DNA of 64,000 bases from Cellvibrio fontiphilus_A (GCF_042646205.1 NZ_JBHRTF010000003.1:124001-188000), one strand, 5' to 3'; shown: positions 52,238-62,775, counted from the first letter of the stretch. Notes: generated by a model from the sequence alone, not told the origin. A program made the numbers and translations.

Positions 52238-55200
52238 ATGTCCAAGTTGTTGCGCCCAAAGCGGCCCTTGATTGAAACGCTCGAACCCCGCCTGTTGTTT
52301 TCGGCTACCGCTGACATCGCCGTATTTGATGACGGCAGTTCTGATGCCGTGCAATTATCAAATGCTGCCGATCAGCTGGATTTAACGGAAGTCTACCCGG
52401 TCAGCGCCGCGCCATTAACCGAAGTCACTGCGGCGTCTTCAGCGCCTGATATCCTCGTTGTGGTGGATACAGCGGTGAGGGACTATGAAATGCTGGTTGA
52501 TGATATTCGCCAGCAATACCCCGGCAATAATCTGCAAATTATTTATTTGGATGCAGCCAGTGATGGCCTTAGCCAAATTACCCAGCAACTGACACAGTTT
52601 TCCGAGCTGGATTCGCTGCATATTATTTCGCACGGTGCCAGCGGCACTATTGCACTGGGTTCAACGTTGCTCAGTGCCAATAATTTATTTACCTACGAAG
52701 AAGAACTGCTTGCCTGGCGCAGCGCGTTTAGCGAGTCGGCGGATATTCTGCTTTACGGTTGTGATGTATCTGCCACCCAAGAAGGGCAGGCATTTGTGGC
52801 CCGTATCGCTGAATTAACCGGTGCCGATGTAGCGGCAAGCGATGATGCCACTGGACACAGTTCATTAAATGGTGATTGGGATTTAGAATTTGCAGTAGGT
52901 GAGATAGAAAATTCTGCGCTGGTGAGCGCAGCAGCTCAGGAATCCTGGGTAGATACTTTAGCGAGTAATCACTACATCAACATTCAAGGTGGCACTAGCG
53001 CCCAATCCGTCTCCTCAACAACGGGAGTAGGGCAATCGTTTCTGGTGGATAACGCGGGTGCAACTTATTTAGTCAATCAAATCAGTTTGCAAATGCGTCT
53101 TGAACAGGGAGCTGCCAATCAGGATATTACTATTCAGCTTTTGGATGGTGGTTGGAACGATGCAACTCCACTGGCGAGCCAAACATTTAATTCCAATCAG
53201 CTGGATAGCAGTTTTGGTTGGCAAACGGTAAATTTTGGCGATGTTACGCTCAACCAAAGCCAGACTTACATTATTAAAGTCACCACCAACAATGCCGATG
53301 GAAAAGTTTCAGTCGCTTATCGAAGTGACGCCTGGAATAATTCTGAAATGATTGTTAACGGCACAGGCAATAGTGCCAATGATTTGAATATTTTGGTTTC
53401 ATACAATAACGGTAGTAATCAAGCGCCGGTTAACACAGTGCCGGGTGCTCAAACCACCAATCAAAATACGCCGTTAATTTTTAGTAATCTCTATGGCAAC
53501 AGGATTCAAGTTGCCGATGCAGATGCATTTCCAAATGATATTGAAGTAACGCTTTCGGCAGGGCAGGGTTCATTTAGCCTTGCGCAAACCACGGGTCTTA
53601 CATTCACTAATGGCGATGGCACCAGCGACTCTAACATGGTATTTCGTGGTTCAGTCAGTGAAGTGAATGCTGCATTGGCAACCATTACTTACACACCGGT
53701 GACTAACTATACCGGTGGTGACACCTTTAGTATTACCACTAAAGATTTGGGGTTGAATGGCGGCCAGCAAGATTCCGATAATATTGCCATCACAATCAAT
53801 AATGTTAACGATGCACCCACGGTTAGTATTGCCGAAACCAATTATGCTGTTGATGAACAAACATTACTGAATTTGCATGCCACCGGTATTGTTGTTAATG
53901 ATCCAGATGGCGACACACTCTCGGTAACCATCTCGGCCCCTTTGCTGTATAGCGAAATTACCGCGGTTGTCGGCACTACCGGAGTTATTATCTCTTCCGG
54001 CAATGGCTCTAACAGTCTGGTACTAACGGGCACATCTACACAATTAAATAATTTATTTGCTGGCAATAACGGTGGCACCCTGACTTACCGTGCCAACAGC
54101 GATACTCCTGCAGCAACGGAAACATTAACGATTTCAGCCAGTGATGGCAGTTTGTCTGCAAATGACACGGCAACGATCAATATCATTGCGGTGAACGATG
54201 CCCCCGTCAATACAGTACCTGCTGCCCAAGTTGTCAATGAAGATACATCGCTGGTTTTCAGTGCCGCCAATGGAAATCAAATACAAATTGCAGATGTGGA
54301 TGTCGCAGCGGGCAATCTTGAAGTTGTTTTAACTATCACCAATGGAACCCTGAGTCTCGCGCAAACAACGGGCTTAACTTTCAATACAGGCGATGGTACC
54401 GGCGATTCGACTCTTGTGTTTTCCGGCAGCATTGCCAATATCAATGCTGCGCTTGCAACAATTACTTATGCTCCTACAGCAAATTATTCAGGGCCGGCAC
54501 TGTTAACGCTTACGACAAATGATCAGGGAAATACCGGGTCAGGCGCTGCTTTGCAAGACGTAGATACAGTGGACATCACTGTGACGGCTGTTAACGATAC
54601 TCCCACACTGGACAACCCGATCAGTGATCAAAACGCAACTGAAGAAGCGTCTTTCAATTTTACTTTTGCAGCAAATACATTCAGTGATCCGGATGGTAAT
54701 ACTCTCACTTACAGCGCAACGCTCAGTAACGGCAATCCATTGCCTGCATGGTTGAGTTTTAATGCGGCAACGCGAACTTTTAGTGGCTTGCCAGACGATG
54801 CAGATGTAGGAACCATCAGTATAAAGGTGACAGCCAATGACGGTAATGGTGCCTCGGTTGAGGACACGTTCGATCTCACTGTTGCCCCGGTGAATGATGA
54901 TCCTTTTGTTAATGCTGCAGTTCCCAACCAAAACGCTACAGAAGATTCAGCGTTTACGTTTACATTCGCTGCCAATACATTCGGCGATGGTGATGTGGGC
55001 GCAACCTTTAGTTATACCGCTGAACTTGCGAGTGGTGGAGTCTTACCCGCTTGGTTGAATTTTGATTCAGCAACACGAACTTTTAGTGGTACACCAACCA
55101 ACAGCGATGTTGGAACTTTGTCCATTCGTTTAATTGTGGATGATGGTGCAGGGGGAACAGCCAGCGATACTTTTGATATTGTTGTTGCCAATACTAACGA

Positions 55201-58200
55201 TGCACCAGTGGTTGGTGTAGGTATTCCGGATCAAACCGCGACCGAAAATAATCTGTTTAATTACACCTTTCCAATCAACGCTTTTAGCGATCCTGATGCG
55301 GGAGATACACTGGCCTATAGCGCCACTTTAGCGGATGGCAGTGGCCTGCCAGCCTGGTTAACTTTTGATTCTGCAACACGCACTTTCAGTGGCACGCCCT
55401 CTAATGGTGACGTAGGGACGATTAGTGTTCGAGTAACCGCCGATGATGGTGAGGCCAGTGTTAATGATACCTTCGATGTGGTGATTCAAAATGTTGGTTC
55501 ATCTAACTTGGTGTATGAAACTTCTGGCCCTGCGGGCAATTCCCAAATCATCACAGCATCTACTCCATTTTTTCAAAGTTTTTATCACGACAGTGTTGGT
55601 GCAACCTATACCATCGACAGCATAGTGCTGCAGTTAGTAAAAGATCCTTCTGCATCCGCGCAAACAATTACGGTTACGCTTTTGTCTGGCGCGCACAATG
55701 GCACGGTGATTGATTCTGCCACGCTATCTTCTGCTGATATATCCACAACGCTTGCGTGGAAGGCGTTCGACTTTACCAATACTGTCCTCACTGACAATCA
55801 AGTTTATTTTATAAAAATTGAATCAAGCAGTGACGATGGCCTTGTTAGTGCGGCTATTCATAACACCGATGTCTACGCTAATGGTTCCTTTCATTCCAGC
55901 ACCGGTGCGGCTGATATAAATCGCGATGTTGCCTTTCAGGTTTCCAGCGGCATTAATATTGATCCTGTATTGCAAAATCCTATTCCCAATCAAGTTGCCA
56001 ATGAAGATGCTGCATTTAATTTCCAATTTGCAGCGAACACATTCAATGATGCCGATGTGGGTGATACGCTAACTTACACTGCCACTATGGCCGACGGAAG
56101 TTCATTGCCGGCATGGCTCAGTTTTGACGCGGCTACCCGAACCTTTTCCGGTACGCCCACAAATGGCGATGTTGGTACTATTTCTATCAAAGTGACGGCA
56201 GATGATGGAAATGGTGGAACCCCCTCATCAGATACGTTTGATTTGGTAATCAGTAATACCAACGACGCGCCTACAGTAGCTAACTTCATTCCCAATCAAA
56301 GTGCGACTGAAGATCTTGCTTTTAATTTTACTTTCGCTGCGAATACATTTTCCGATGCAGACGCTGGCGCAATACTCACTTACTCCGCCCAATTAAACGG
56401 CGGTGGTGCGTTACCTGCGTGGTTAACTTTTGATTCCGCAACTCGTACCTTTAGCGGAACACCTACTAACGCTGATGTTGGAACACTTTCCATTGATGTG
56501 ATTGCGGATGATGGTAACGGCGGTACAGTTACCGATACTTTTGCTATTACAGTTGCCAACACCAACGATGCACCGACGGTAGCGAATGCTATCGCTGATC
56601 AAAACGCTACTGAAGATTCCGCGTTTAATTTCCAGTTCGCCGCAAACACCTTTGCAGATGCAGATGCCGGCGCAATACTCACTTATTCTGCACAATTAAA
56701 CGGTGGTGGCGCTTTACCAACTTGGTTAGCTTTCGATTCGGCGACTCGCACCTTTAGCGGAACACCTACTAACGCTGATGTTGGAACGCTTTCTATTGAT
56801 GTGATTGCCGACGATGGTAACGGCGGTACAGTTACCGATACTTTTGCTATCACAGTTGCCAATACCAACGACGCGCCGACTGTAGCTAACGCCATTGCTG
56901 ATCAAAACGCTACTGAAGATTCCGCGTATAATTTCCAGTTCGCCGCCAATACTTTTGCTGATGCAGACGCTGGCGCAATTCTGACTTACTCCGCCCAATT
57001 AAATGGCGGTGGCGCGTTACCAGCATGGTTAACTTTTGATTCCGCAACTCGCACCTTTAGCGGAACACCTACTAACGCTGATGTTGGAACACTTTCCATT
57101 GATGTGATTGCCGACGATGGCAACGGCGGTACAGTTACCGACACTTTTGCCATTATTGTTGCTAATACCAACGATGCACCGACGGTAGCGAATGCCATTT
57201 TCGATCAAAACGCTACCGAAGATTCCGCGTTTAATTTCCAATTCGCCGCAGACACCTTTACGGATGCAGACGCTGGCGCAATTCTGACTTACTCCGCCCA
57301 ATTAAATGGCGGCGGCGCGCTACCGGCCTGGTTAACTTTTGATTCCGCAACTCGCACATTCAGCGGTACACCTACTAATGCTGATGTTGGAACACTTTCC
57401 ATTGATGTGATTGCGGATGATGGTAACGGCGGTACAGTTACCGATACTTTTGCCATCACAGTTGCTAACACCAACGATGCACCGACGGTAGCGAATGCTA
57501 TCGCTGATCAAAACGCTACTGAAGATTCCGCGTTTAATTTCCAATTCGCCGCAAACACCTTTGCAGATGCAGATGCCGGCGCAATACTCACTTATTCTGC
57601 ACAATTAAACGGTGGTGGCGCGCTACCGGCCTGGTTAACTTTCGATTCCGCGACTCGCACTTTTAGCGGAACACCTACTAACGCTGATGTAGGTGTAATC
57701 ACTATCGATGTGATTGCGGACGATGGTAATGGCGGTACAATTACCGATACTTTTGCCATCACAGTTGCTAACGCCAACGATGCACCGACTGTAGCGAATG
57801 CCATTGCTGATCAAAATGCTACCGAAGATTCCGCCTTTAATTTCCAATTCGCCGCCAATACCTTTGCGGATGCAGATGCCGGCGCAATACTCACTTACTC
57901 CGCCCAGTTAAATGGCGGCGGCGCGCTACCGGCCTGGTTAACTTTTGATTCCGCAACTCGCACATTCAGCGGCACACCTACTAATGCTGATGTTGGTGTA
58001 ATCACTATTGATGTGATTGCGGACGATGGCAATGGCGGTACAGTTACCGATACTTTTTCCATCACAGTTGCCAATACCAATGACGCGCCGACAGTAGCTA
58101 ACGCCATTGCTGATCAAAACGCTACCGAAGACTCAGCGTTTAATTTCCAATTTGCAGCCAATACTTTTACTGATGCAGATGCCGGCGCAATTCTGACTTA

Positions 58201-61200
58201 CTCCGCCCAATTAAATGGCGGTGGCGCGTTACCAGCATGGTTAACTTTTGATTCCGCAACTCGTACATTCAGCGGCACACCCACCAATTCTGATGTTGGA
58301 GCACTTTCCATTGATTTGATTGCAGATGATGGTAACGGTGGAACGGTGACAGACACTTTCACTATCACTGTGAATAATCTAAACAATTCTCCCACATTAG
58401 CGAACGCCATTGCTGATCAAAATGCTACCGAAGACTCAGCGTTTAATTTCCAATTTGCAGCAAACACTTTTGCTGATGCAGACGCTGGCGCAATTCTGAC
58501 TTACTCCGCCCAATTAAATGGTGGCGGCGCGCTACCCGCATGGTTAATTTTTGATTCTGCAACTCGCACCTTTAGCGGAACGCCCACCAATGCTGATGTG
58601 GGAACACTTTCCATTGATGTGATTGCGGATGATGGTAACGGCGGTACAATTACCGATACTTTTGCAATTATTGTTGCTAATACCAACGATGCGCCGACTG
58701 TAGCAAACACCATCGCTGATCAAAATGCTACCGAAGACTCGGCGTTTAATTTCCAATTCGCCGCGAATACCTTTGCGGATGTAGATGCCGGCGCAATACT
58801 CACTTACTCCGCCCAATTAAACGGTGGTGGTGCGTTACCAGCTTGGTTAACTTTTGATTCCGCAACTCGTACATTCAGCGGCACACCCACCAATGCTGAT
58901 GTTGGAGCACTTTCAATTGATTTGATTGCAGATGATGGTAACGGTGGAACGGTGACAGACACTTTCACTATCACTGTGAATAATCTAAACAATCCTCCCA
59001 CATTAGCGAACGCCATTGCTGATCAAAATGCTACCGAAGACTCAGCGTTTAATTTCCAATTCGCCGCCAATACCTTCGCGGATGCAGATGCCGGTGCAAT
59101 ACTCACTTATTCTGCACAATTAAATGGTGGCGGTGCGTTACCAGCTTGGTTAACTTTTGATTCTGCAACTCGCACCTTTAGCGGCACGCCCACTAACGCT
59201 GATGTAGGTGTAATCACTATCGACGTGATTGCTGACGATGGTAATGGCGGTACAGTTACCGATACTTTTGCTATCACAGTTGCTAACACCAACGATGCAC
59301 CGACTGTAGCTAATGCCATTGCTGATCAAAACGCTACCGAAGACTCGGAGTTTAATTTCCAATTCGCCGCCAATACTTTCGCTGATGCAGATGCCGGAGC
59401 AATACTCACTTACTCCGCTCAATTAAATGGCGGCGGTGCTTTACCAGCTTGGTTAACTTTTGATTCCGCAACTCGCACCTTTAGCGGCACTCCGGTTAGT
59501 AGTGATGTTGGGACGCTTTCCATTGATGTAATTGCGGATGATGGCAGTGGTGGAACAGCGACAGATACTTTCACTATCACTGTGAATAATCTAAACAACG
59601 CCCCTACATTAGCGAATGCCATTGCTGATCAAAACGCTACTGAAGATTCTGTATTTAATTTCCAATTCGCCGCCAATACTTTCGCTGATGCAGATGCCGG
59701 CGCAATACTCACTTATTCTGCCCAATTAAATGGCGGCGGCGCGTTACCAACTTGGTTAGCTTTCGATTCGGCGACTCGTACATTCAGCGGCACACCCACT
59801 AATGCTGATGTAGGTGTAATCACTATCGATGTGATTGCCGATGATGGTAACGGCGGTACAGTTACCGATACTTTTGCTATCACAGTTGCCAATACCAATG
59901 ACGCGCCGACAGTAGCTAACGCCATTGCTGATCAAAACGCTACCGAAGACTCAGCGTTTAATTTCCAATTTGCAGCCAATACTTTTACTGATGCAGATGC
60001 CGGCGCAATACTCACTTATTCTGCACAATTAAACGGTGGTGGCGCGCTACCGGCCTGGTTAACTTTCGATTCAGCGACTCGCACATTCAGCGGTACACCT
60101 ACTAATACTGATGTAGGTGTAATCACTATCGATGTGATTGCCGACGATGGCAACGGCGGTACAATTACCGATATTTTTGCCATCACAGTTGCTAACACCA
60201 ACGATGCGCCGACTGTAGCTAACGCCATTGCTGATCAAAACGCTACTGAAGATTCCGCGTTTAATTTCCAATTCGCCGCAAACACCTTTGCAGATGCAGA
60301 TGCAGATGCCGGAGCAATACTCACTTACTCCGCTCAATTAAATGGCGGCGGTGCTTTACCAGCTTGGTTAACTTTTGATTCCGCAACTCGCACGTTTAGT
60401 GGAACACCAACTAATAGCGATGTTGGTGTAATCGTTATTGCTGTGACTGCCACTGATGGCAATGGTGGTGCTGCAACGGCAATTTTTAATGTGACGATTG
60501 CAGAGGCAGAGCCTGTATCGCCGCCGGTTATTACGCCGACAGATCCTGATACTGGTACACCAACAAGGCCTGACCCTATTATTCCGCCAGTAATCCCTCC
60601 GGTTGTCACACCTCCGGTGACTTCCCCGCCTGATGTTGTTCCGCCGGTGAATGGAGGAAATGATCTTGGTGGAAATCCTGCGCCTGAGGATTCAACGTCA
60701 CCGACTGTGCCGCCTGATCGACCACTCGTCGTGGAAACTACGGATAACAACACATTTAATCCTGTTGATGATAAATCGGCGCGTGATTATGAACGGGCAG
60801 AGGAGTTGCTTAATCGCAATGCATTGCCAGTATCAAGCCTGACAGCTTCACCATCCTTGGTTAGTTTAATTGTCCCTGATGCTGGTTTTGCGCCTTGGGA
60901 AGCGGCTGACTTTGATAATGAAGTGCGCAGAATTCGCGCGCAAATGGATGATGCACTTGAGGAGGAACAGGATCGTCGCGCATTGATTGCGGGCATTAGT
61001 TTTTCATTGACGACTGGTTTGTTGATTTGGTCGTTGCGCGCCGGCAGTTTGTTATTGGCAATGGTTTCTATGCTGCCCTTGTGGCGTGGGTTGGACCCGC
61101 TGCCTATTCTTGAGCAAGTGAATAAACGCAAAAGAGAATTGGAGCAACAGCGTAAAGATCGCAAAAACGAAGATAAGAGTGCTAAAGAAGTGGGTTATTT

Positions 61201-61237
61201 GTTTGATCACGTCCAACAAAAAAACAAAGACATCTAA
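52238..61237 (+). CDS. giant LEPR-XLL / DUF4347 protein with 18 Ig-like repeats
   Basis: A 2999-residue surface-type protein. The N-terminus holds the LEPR-XLL signature (LEPRLLFSA, residues 15-23). DUF4347 (about 68-235) follows, then a beta-sandwich module (about 243-395), three cadherin-like repeats (about 396-788), 18 He_PIG-like Ig repeats of about 101 residues interrupted after the third by a second copy of the beta-sandwich module (about 1090-1245), and a Pro-rich linker (about 2755-2830). The C-terminus has two hydrophobic segments (about 2914-2932, 2936-2951) and a charged tail. There is no RTX repeat, autotransporter barrel or sortase signal. It is probably an adhesin handled by the preceding M50/HlyD genes. 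Confidence 0.88.
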   Translation: MSKLLRPKRPLIETLEPRLLFSATADIAVFDDGSSDAVQLSNAADQLDLTEVYPVSAAPLTEVTAASSAPDILVVVDTAVRDYEMLVDDIRQQYPGNNLQIIYLDAASDGLSQITQQLTQFSELDSLHIISHGASGTIALGSTLLSANNLFTYEEELLAWRSAFSESADILLYGCDVSATQEGQAFVARIAELTGADVAASDDATGHSSLNGDWDLEFAVGEIENSALVSAAAQESWVDTLASNHYINIQGGTSAQSVSSTTGVGQSFLVDNAGATYLVNQISLQMRLEQGAANQDITIQLLDGGWNDATPLASQTFNSNQLDSSFGWQTVNFGDVTLNQSQTYIIKVTTNNADGKVSVAYRSDAWNNSEMIVNGTGNSANDLNILVSYNNGSNQAPVNTVPGAQTTNQNTPLIFSNLYGNRIQVADADAFPNDIEVTLSAGQGSFSLAQTTGLTFTNGDGTSDSNMVFRGSVSEVNAALATITYTPVTNYTGGDTFSITTKDLGLNGGQQDSDNIAITINNVNDAPTVSIAETNYAVDEQTLLNLHATGIVVNDPDGDTLSVTISAPLLYSEITAVVGTTGVIISSGNGSNSLVLTGTSTQLNNLFAGNNGGTLTYRANSDTPAATETLTISASDGSLSANDTATINIIAVNDAPVNTVPAAQVVNEDTSLVFSAANGNQIQIADVDVAAGNLEVVLTITNGTLSLAQTTGLTFNTGDGTGDSTLVFSGSIANINAALATITYAPTANYSGPALLTLTTNDQGNTGSGAALQDVDTVDITVTAVNDTPTLDNPISDQNATEEASFNFTFAANTFSDPDGNTLTYSATLSNGNPLPAWLSFNAATRTFSGLPDDADVGTISIKVTANDGNGASVEDTFDLTVAPVNDDPFVNAAVPNQNATEDSAFTFTFAANTFGDGDVGATFSYTAELASGGVLPAWLNFDSATRTFSGTPTNSDVGTLSIRLIVDDGAGGTASDTFDIVVANTNDAPVVGVGIPDQTATENNLFNYTFPINAFSDPDAGDTLAYSATLADGSGLPAWLTFDSATRTFSGTPSNGDVGTISVRVTADDGEASVNDTFDVVIQNVGSSNLVYETSGPAGNSQIITASTPFFQSFYHDSVGATYTIDSIVLQLVKDPSASAQTITVTLLSGAHNGTVIDSATLSSADISTTLAWKAFDFTNTVLTDNQVYFIKIESSSDDGLVSAAIHNTDVYANGSFHSSTGAADINRDVAFQVSSGINIDPVLQNPIPNQVANEDAAFNFQFAANTFNDADVGDTLTYTATMADGSSLPAWLSFDAATRTFSGTPTNGDVGTISIKVTADDGNGGTPSSDTFDLVISNTNDAPTVANFIPNQSATEDLAFNFTFAANTFSDADAGAILTYSAQLNGGGALPAWLTFDSATRTFSGTPTNADVGTLSIDVIADDGNGGTVTDTFAITVANTNDAPTVANAIADQNATEDSAFNFQFAANTFADADAGAILTYSAQLNGGGALPTWLAFDSATRTFSGTPTNADVGTLSIDVIADDGNGGTVTDTFAITVANTNDAPTVANAIADQNATEDSAYNFQFAANTFADADAGAILTYSAQLNGGGALPAWLTFDSATRTFSGTPTNADVGTLSIDVIADDGNGGTVTDTFAIIVANTNDAPTVANAIFDQNATEDSAFNFQFAADTFTDADAGAILTYSAQLNGGGALPAWLTFDSATRTFSGTPTNADVGTLSIDVIADDGNGGTVTDTFAITVANTNDAPTVANAIADQNATEDSAFNFQFAANTFADADAGAILTYSAQLNGGGALPAWLTFDSATRTFSGTPTNADVGVITIDVIADDGNGGTITDTFAITVANANDAPTVANAIADQNATEDSAFNFQFAANTFADADAGAILTYSAQLNGGGALPAWLTFDSATRTFSGTPTNADVGVITIDVIADDGNGGTVTDTFSITVANTNDAPTVANAIADQNATEDSAFNFQFAANTFTDADAGAILTYSAQLNGGGALPAWLTFDSATRTFSGTPTNSDVGALSIDLIADDGNGGTVTDTFTITVNNLNNSPTLANAIADQNATEDSAFNFQFAANTFADADAGAILTYSAQLNGGGALPAWLIFDSATRTFSGTPTNADVGTLSIDVIADDGNGGTITDTFAIIVANTNDAPTVANTIADQNATEDSAFNFQFAANTFADVDAGAILTYSAQLNGGGALPAWLTFDSATRTFSGTPTNADVGALSIDLIADDGNGGTVTDTFTITVNNLNNPPTLANAIADQNATEDSAFNFQFAANTFADADAGAILTYSAQLNGGGALPAWLTFDSATRTFSGTPTNADVGVITIDVIADDGNGGTVTDTFAITVANTNDAPTVANAIADQNATEDSEFNFQFAANTFADADAGAILTYSAQLNGGGALPAWLTFDSATRTFSGTPVSSDVGTLSIDVIADDGSGGTATDTFTITVNNLNNAPTLANAIADQNATEDSVFNFQFAANTFADADAGAILTYSAQLNGGGALPTWLAFDSATRTFSGTPTNADVGVITIDVIADDGNGGTVTDTFAITVANTNDAPTVANAIADQNATEDSAFNFQFAANTFTDADAGAILTYSAQLNGGGALPAWLTFDSATRTFSGTPTNTDVGVITIDVIADDGNGGTITDIFAITVANTNDAPTVANAIADQNATEDSAFNFQFAANTFADADADAGAILTYSAQLNGGGALPAWLTFDSATRTFSGTPTNSDVGVIVIAVTATDGNGGAATAIFNVTIAEAEPVSPPVITPTDPDTGTPTRPDPIIPPVIPPVVTPPVTSPPDVVPPVNGGNDLGGNPAPEDSTSPTVPPDRPLVVETTDNNTFNPVDDKSARDYERAEELLNRNALPVSSLTASPSLVSLIVPDAGFAPWEAADFDNEVRRIRAQMDDALEEEQDRRALIAGISFSLTTGLLIWSLRAGSLLLAMVSMLPLWRGLDPLPILEQVNKRKRELEQQRKDRKNEDKSAKEVGYLFDHVQQKNKDI
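54605..55508 (+). repeat. first three Ig-like repeat units of the giant protein
   Basis: Three in-frame units of about 300 bp (100 residues), the more diverged copies of the Ig-like repeat (starts TLDNPISDQNATEE, FVNAAVPNQNATED, VVGVGIPDQTATEN). They are followed by a second copy of the beta-sandwich module seen near 52965-53420, at about 55509-55965. Confidence 0.85.
56273..60520 (+). repeat. 14 tandem 303-bp near-identical repeats
   Basis: Fourteen head-to-tail units begin at 56273 and recur every 303 bp (56576, 56879 and so on); the last (60212-60520) is 309 bp because a GATGCA duplication gives DADADAG. Units carry TVANAIADQNATEDS and LTYSAQLNGGG segments almost unchanged. Units 11, 13 and 15 of the protein (from 58091, 58697, 59303) end TITVNNLNN, whereas their neighbours end ITVANTNDAP or IIVANTNDAP, so the array grew in part by duplication of 606-bp pairs. 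One more diverged unit lies at about 55966-56272. Confidence 0.93.
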
Positions 61238-61266
61238 TAGTTATTGAATTGAGTTAAGGAATTTTC

Positions 61267-62775
61267 ATGTTGAGCATTACACCGGCGGTGAGGTTGAGTG
61301 TGGGTTTAGTCATCCTCACCATCTCGTTATTAATTCTTGCGCAGGCGCTGGGCTTGGCGCCCGGTGTTGAGCGCCAGCAATTGGATGTGCGCAAACGCCT
61401 CGCAGAAACTTTGGCATCCCAAGTGAGTGTGGCTATTACCCGCGGTGATGAATTGTTACTGCAATATTTGCTGGAGTCTTCGGTAGAGCGCAACCCGGAA
61501 ATCTTATCGGCTGCTGTACGCCACAACAACGGTAATCTCGTCGCCAAAACCAAAACCCACGAAAAAGAATGGGCAGGAGCAGAGGCCAACGAATCGACAC
61601 CAACCCATATTCGTTTTCCGGTAATGATTAACGGCGCCAAGCGCGCTGATTTTGAAATCAGTTTTGAACCGCTGTTACATGATCGCCACCCTATTTTTGG
61701 TGTGCCTACTTTTGTGTTATTGCTTATTTTTATTGCGCTCAGCGGCTTCCTGGGGTTTTGGTTTTATATAAAGCGCGCGCTTAAACATTTGGACCCTAGT
61801 GCTGTTGTTCCTGCGCGGGTACGCAATGCCTTGAATATTTTGGCGGAGGGCGTACTTATTCTGGATAGGCGCGAACAAATTGTGTTGGCAAACACCGCGC
61901 TCTTGGAAAATTTGCGTCGCACCGAGGACAATTTGCTTGGGAAAAAAGCCAGCAACCTGGGCTGGTTTGTGGACCCGAAAAGTGATGATGTGCAGTACCC
62001 CTGGATTCGTGCGCTTGCAGAGGGGGCTAAGCAAACGGGTGCGCGTGTATTGTTGCCGTCAGGGAGCGAGGGGGAAAAAATATTCCACGTGAATGCCGTG
62101 CCCATTCTTGACCCCAAAGGGCAGGCCCAGGGCACTATCGCAGTATTTGAAGACATCACCGAGCTTGAGGGTAAAAACCGTTTGCTGGAGGATATGGTGC
62201 AGCAGCTCGCGGCAAGCCGTGCCGCCATTGAAACTAAAAACAAAGAATTAACCTATTTGGCAACACGTGACCCGCTCACCAATTGTTTTAATCGCCGCGC
62301 ACTTTATGAACACTTAAATGGCAAGTTTGATGGCGCGCGTGCGTCTGATACGGAATTCAGTTGCATCATGGCGGATATCGATTTCTTCAAAAAAGTAAAC
62401 GATACCTATGGTCACGCTGTAGGCGATGAAGTAATCAAAATGGCAGCCAATAGCCTGCGCGAGGTGGTGCGCGATATGGATATGGTGGCGCGGTTTGGTG
62501 GCGAGGAGTTTTGTGTCATTTTGCCCGGTGCACCCATAGAACAGGCACAGCTTATTGCCGAGCGCTGTCGCGAAAAAATTGCCGCACAAGTGACCAACGG
62601 TGTCAGGGTAACTGGCAGTTTTGGTGTGACTTCCATCCGCATGGGCGCGAGCAGCGCGAACCAGTTAATCCAACAAGCAGATGAAGCGCTGTATTACTCC
62701 AAGCAGCACGGGCGCAACCAGGTCACCCGCTGGGCGCCGGGTATGGAAAGCCTGATTGCTGAGACGCAACATTAA
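61267..62775 (+). CDS. membrane diguanylate cyclase with PAS domain
   Basis: A 502-residue protein with an N-terminal transmembrane helix (about residues 10-30), a periplasmic sensor of about 110 residues, a second helix (146-168), a PAS domain (about 185-300), a short coiled coil, and a GGDEF domain. The active-site motif is GGEEF (411-415), competent for c-di-GMP synthesis, and an RxxD inhibitory site (Arg402-Asp405) lies five residues before it. It starts 29 nt after the giant gene with AAGGA before the ATG. As last gene of the operon it links the giant surface protein to c-di-GMP, and possibly to MshE, which binds it. Confidence 0.9.
   Translation: MLSITPAVRLSVGLVILTISLLILAQALGLAPGVERQQLDVRKRLAETLASQVSVAITRGDELLLQYLLESSVERNPEILSAAVRHNNGNLVAKTKTHEKEWAGAEANESTPTHIRFPVMINGAKRADFEISFEPLLHDRHPIFGVPTFVLLLIFIALSGFLGFWFYIKRALKHLDPSAVVPARVRNALNILAEGVLILDRREQIVLANTALLENLRRTEDNLLGKKASNLGWFVDPKSDDVQYPWIRALAEGAKQTGARVLLPSGSEGEKIFHVNAVPILDPKGQAQGTIAVFEDITELEGKNRLLEDMVQQLAASRAAIETKNKELTYLATRDPLTNCFNRRALYEHLNGKFDGARASDTEFSCIMADIDFFKKVNDTYGHAVGDEVIKMAANSLREVVRDMDMVARFGGEEFCVILPGAPIEQAQLIAERCREKIAAQVTNGVRVTGSFGVTSIRMGASSANQLIQQADEALYYSKQHGRNQVTRWAPGMESLIAETQH

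Noticed and set aside
56273..60520. Regular repeats as a CRISPR array
   Set aside because: Units are 303 bp, translate in one frame and have no short-repeat/spacer pattern.
56380..60753. Many minus-strand open frames of 60-139 residues inside the giant gene
   Set aside because: They recur every 303 bp because the repeat length is a multiple of three; they are antisense shadows of the same repeat and show no family resemblance or ribosome sites.
52238..61237. RTX-type type I secretion substrate or autotransporter
   Set aside because: No GGxGxD nonapeptide repeats and no C-terminal beta-barrel; the C-terminus has membrane segments and a charged tail instead.
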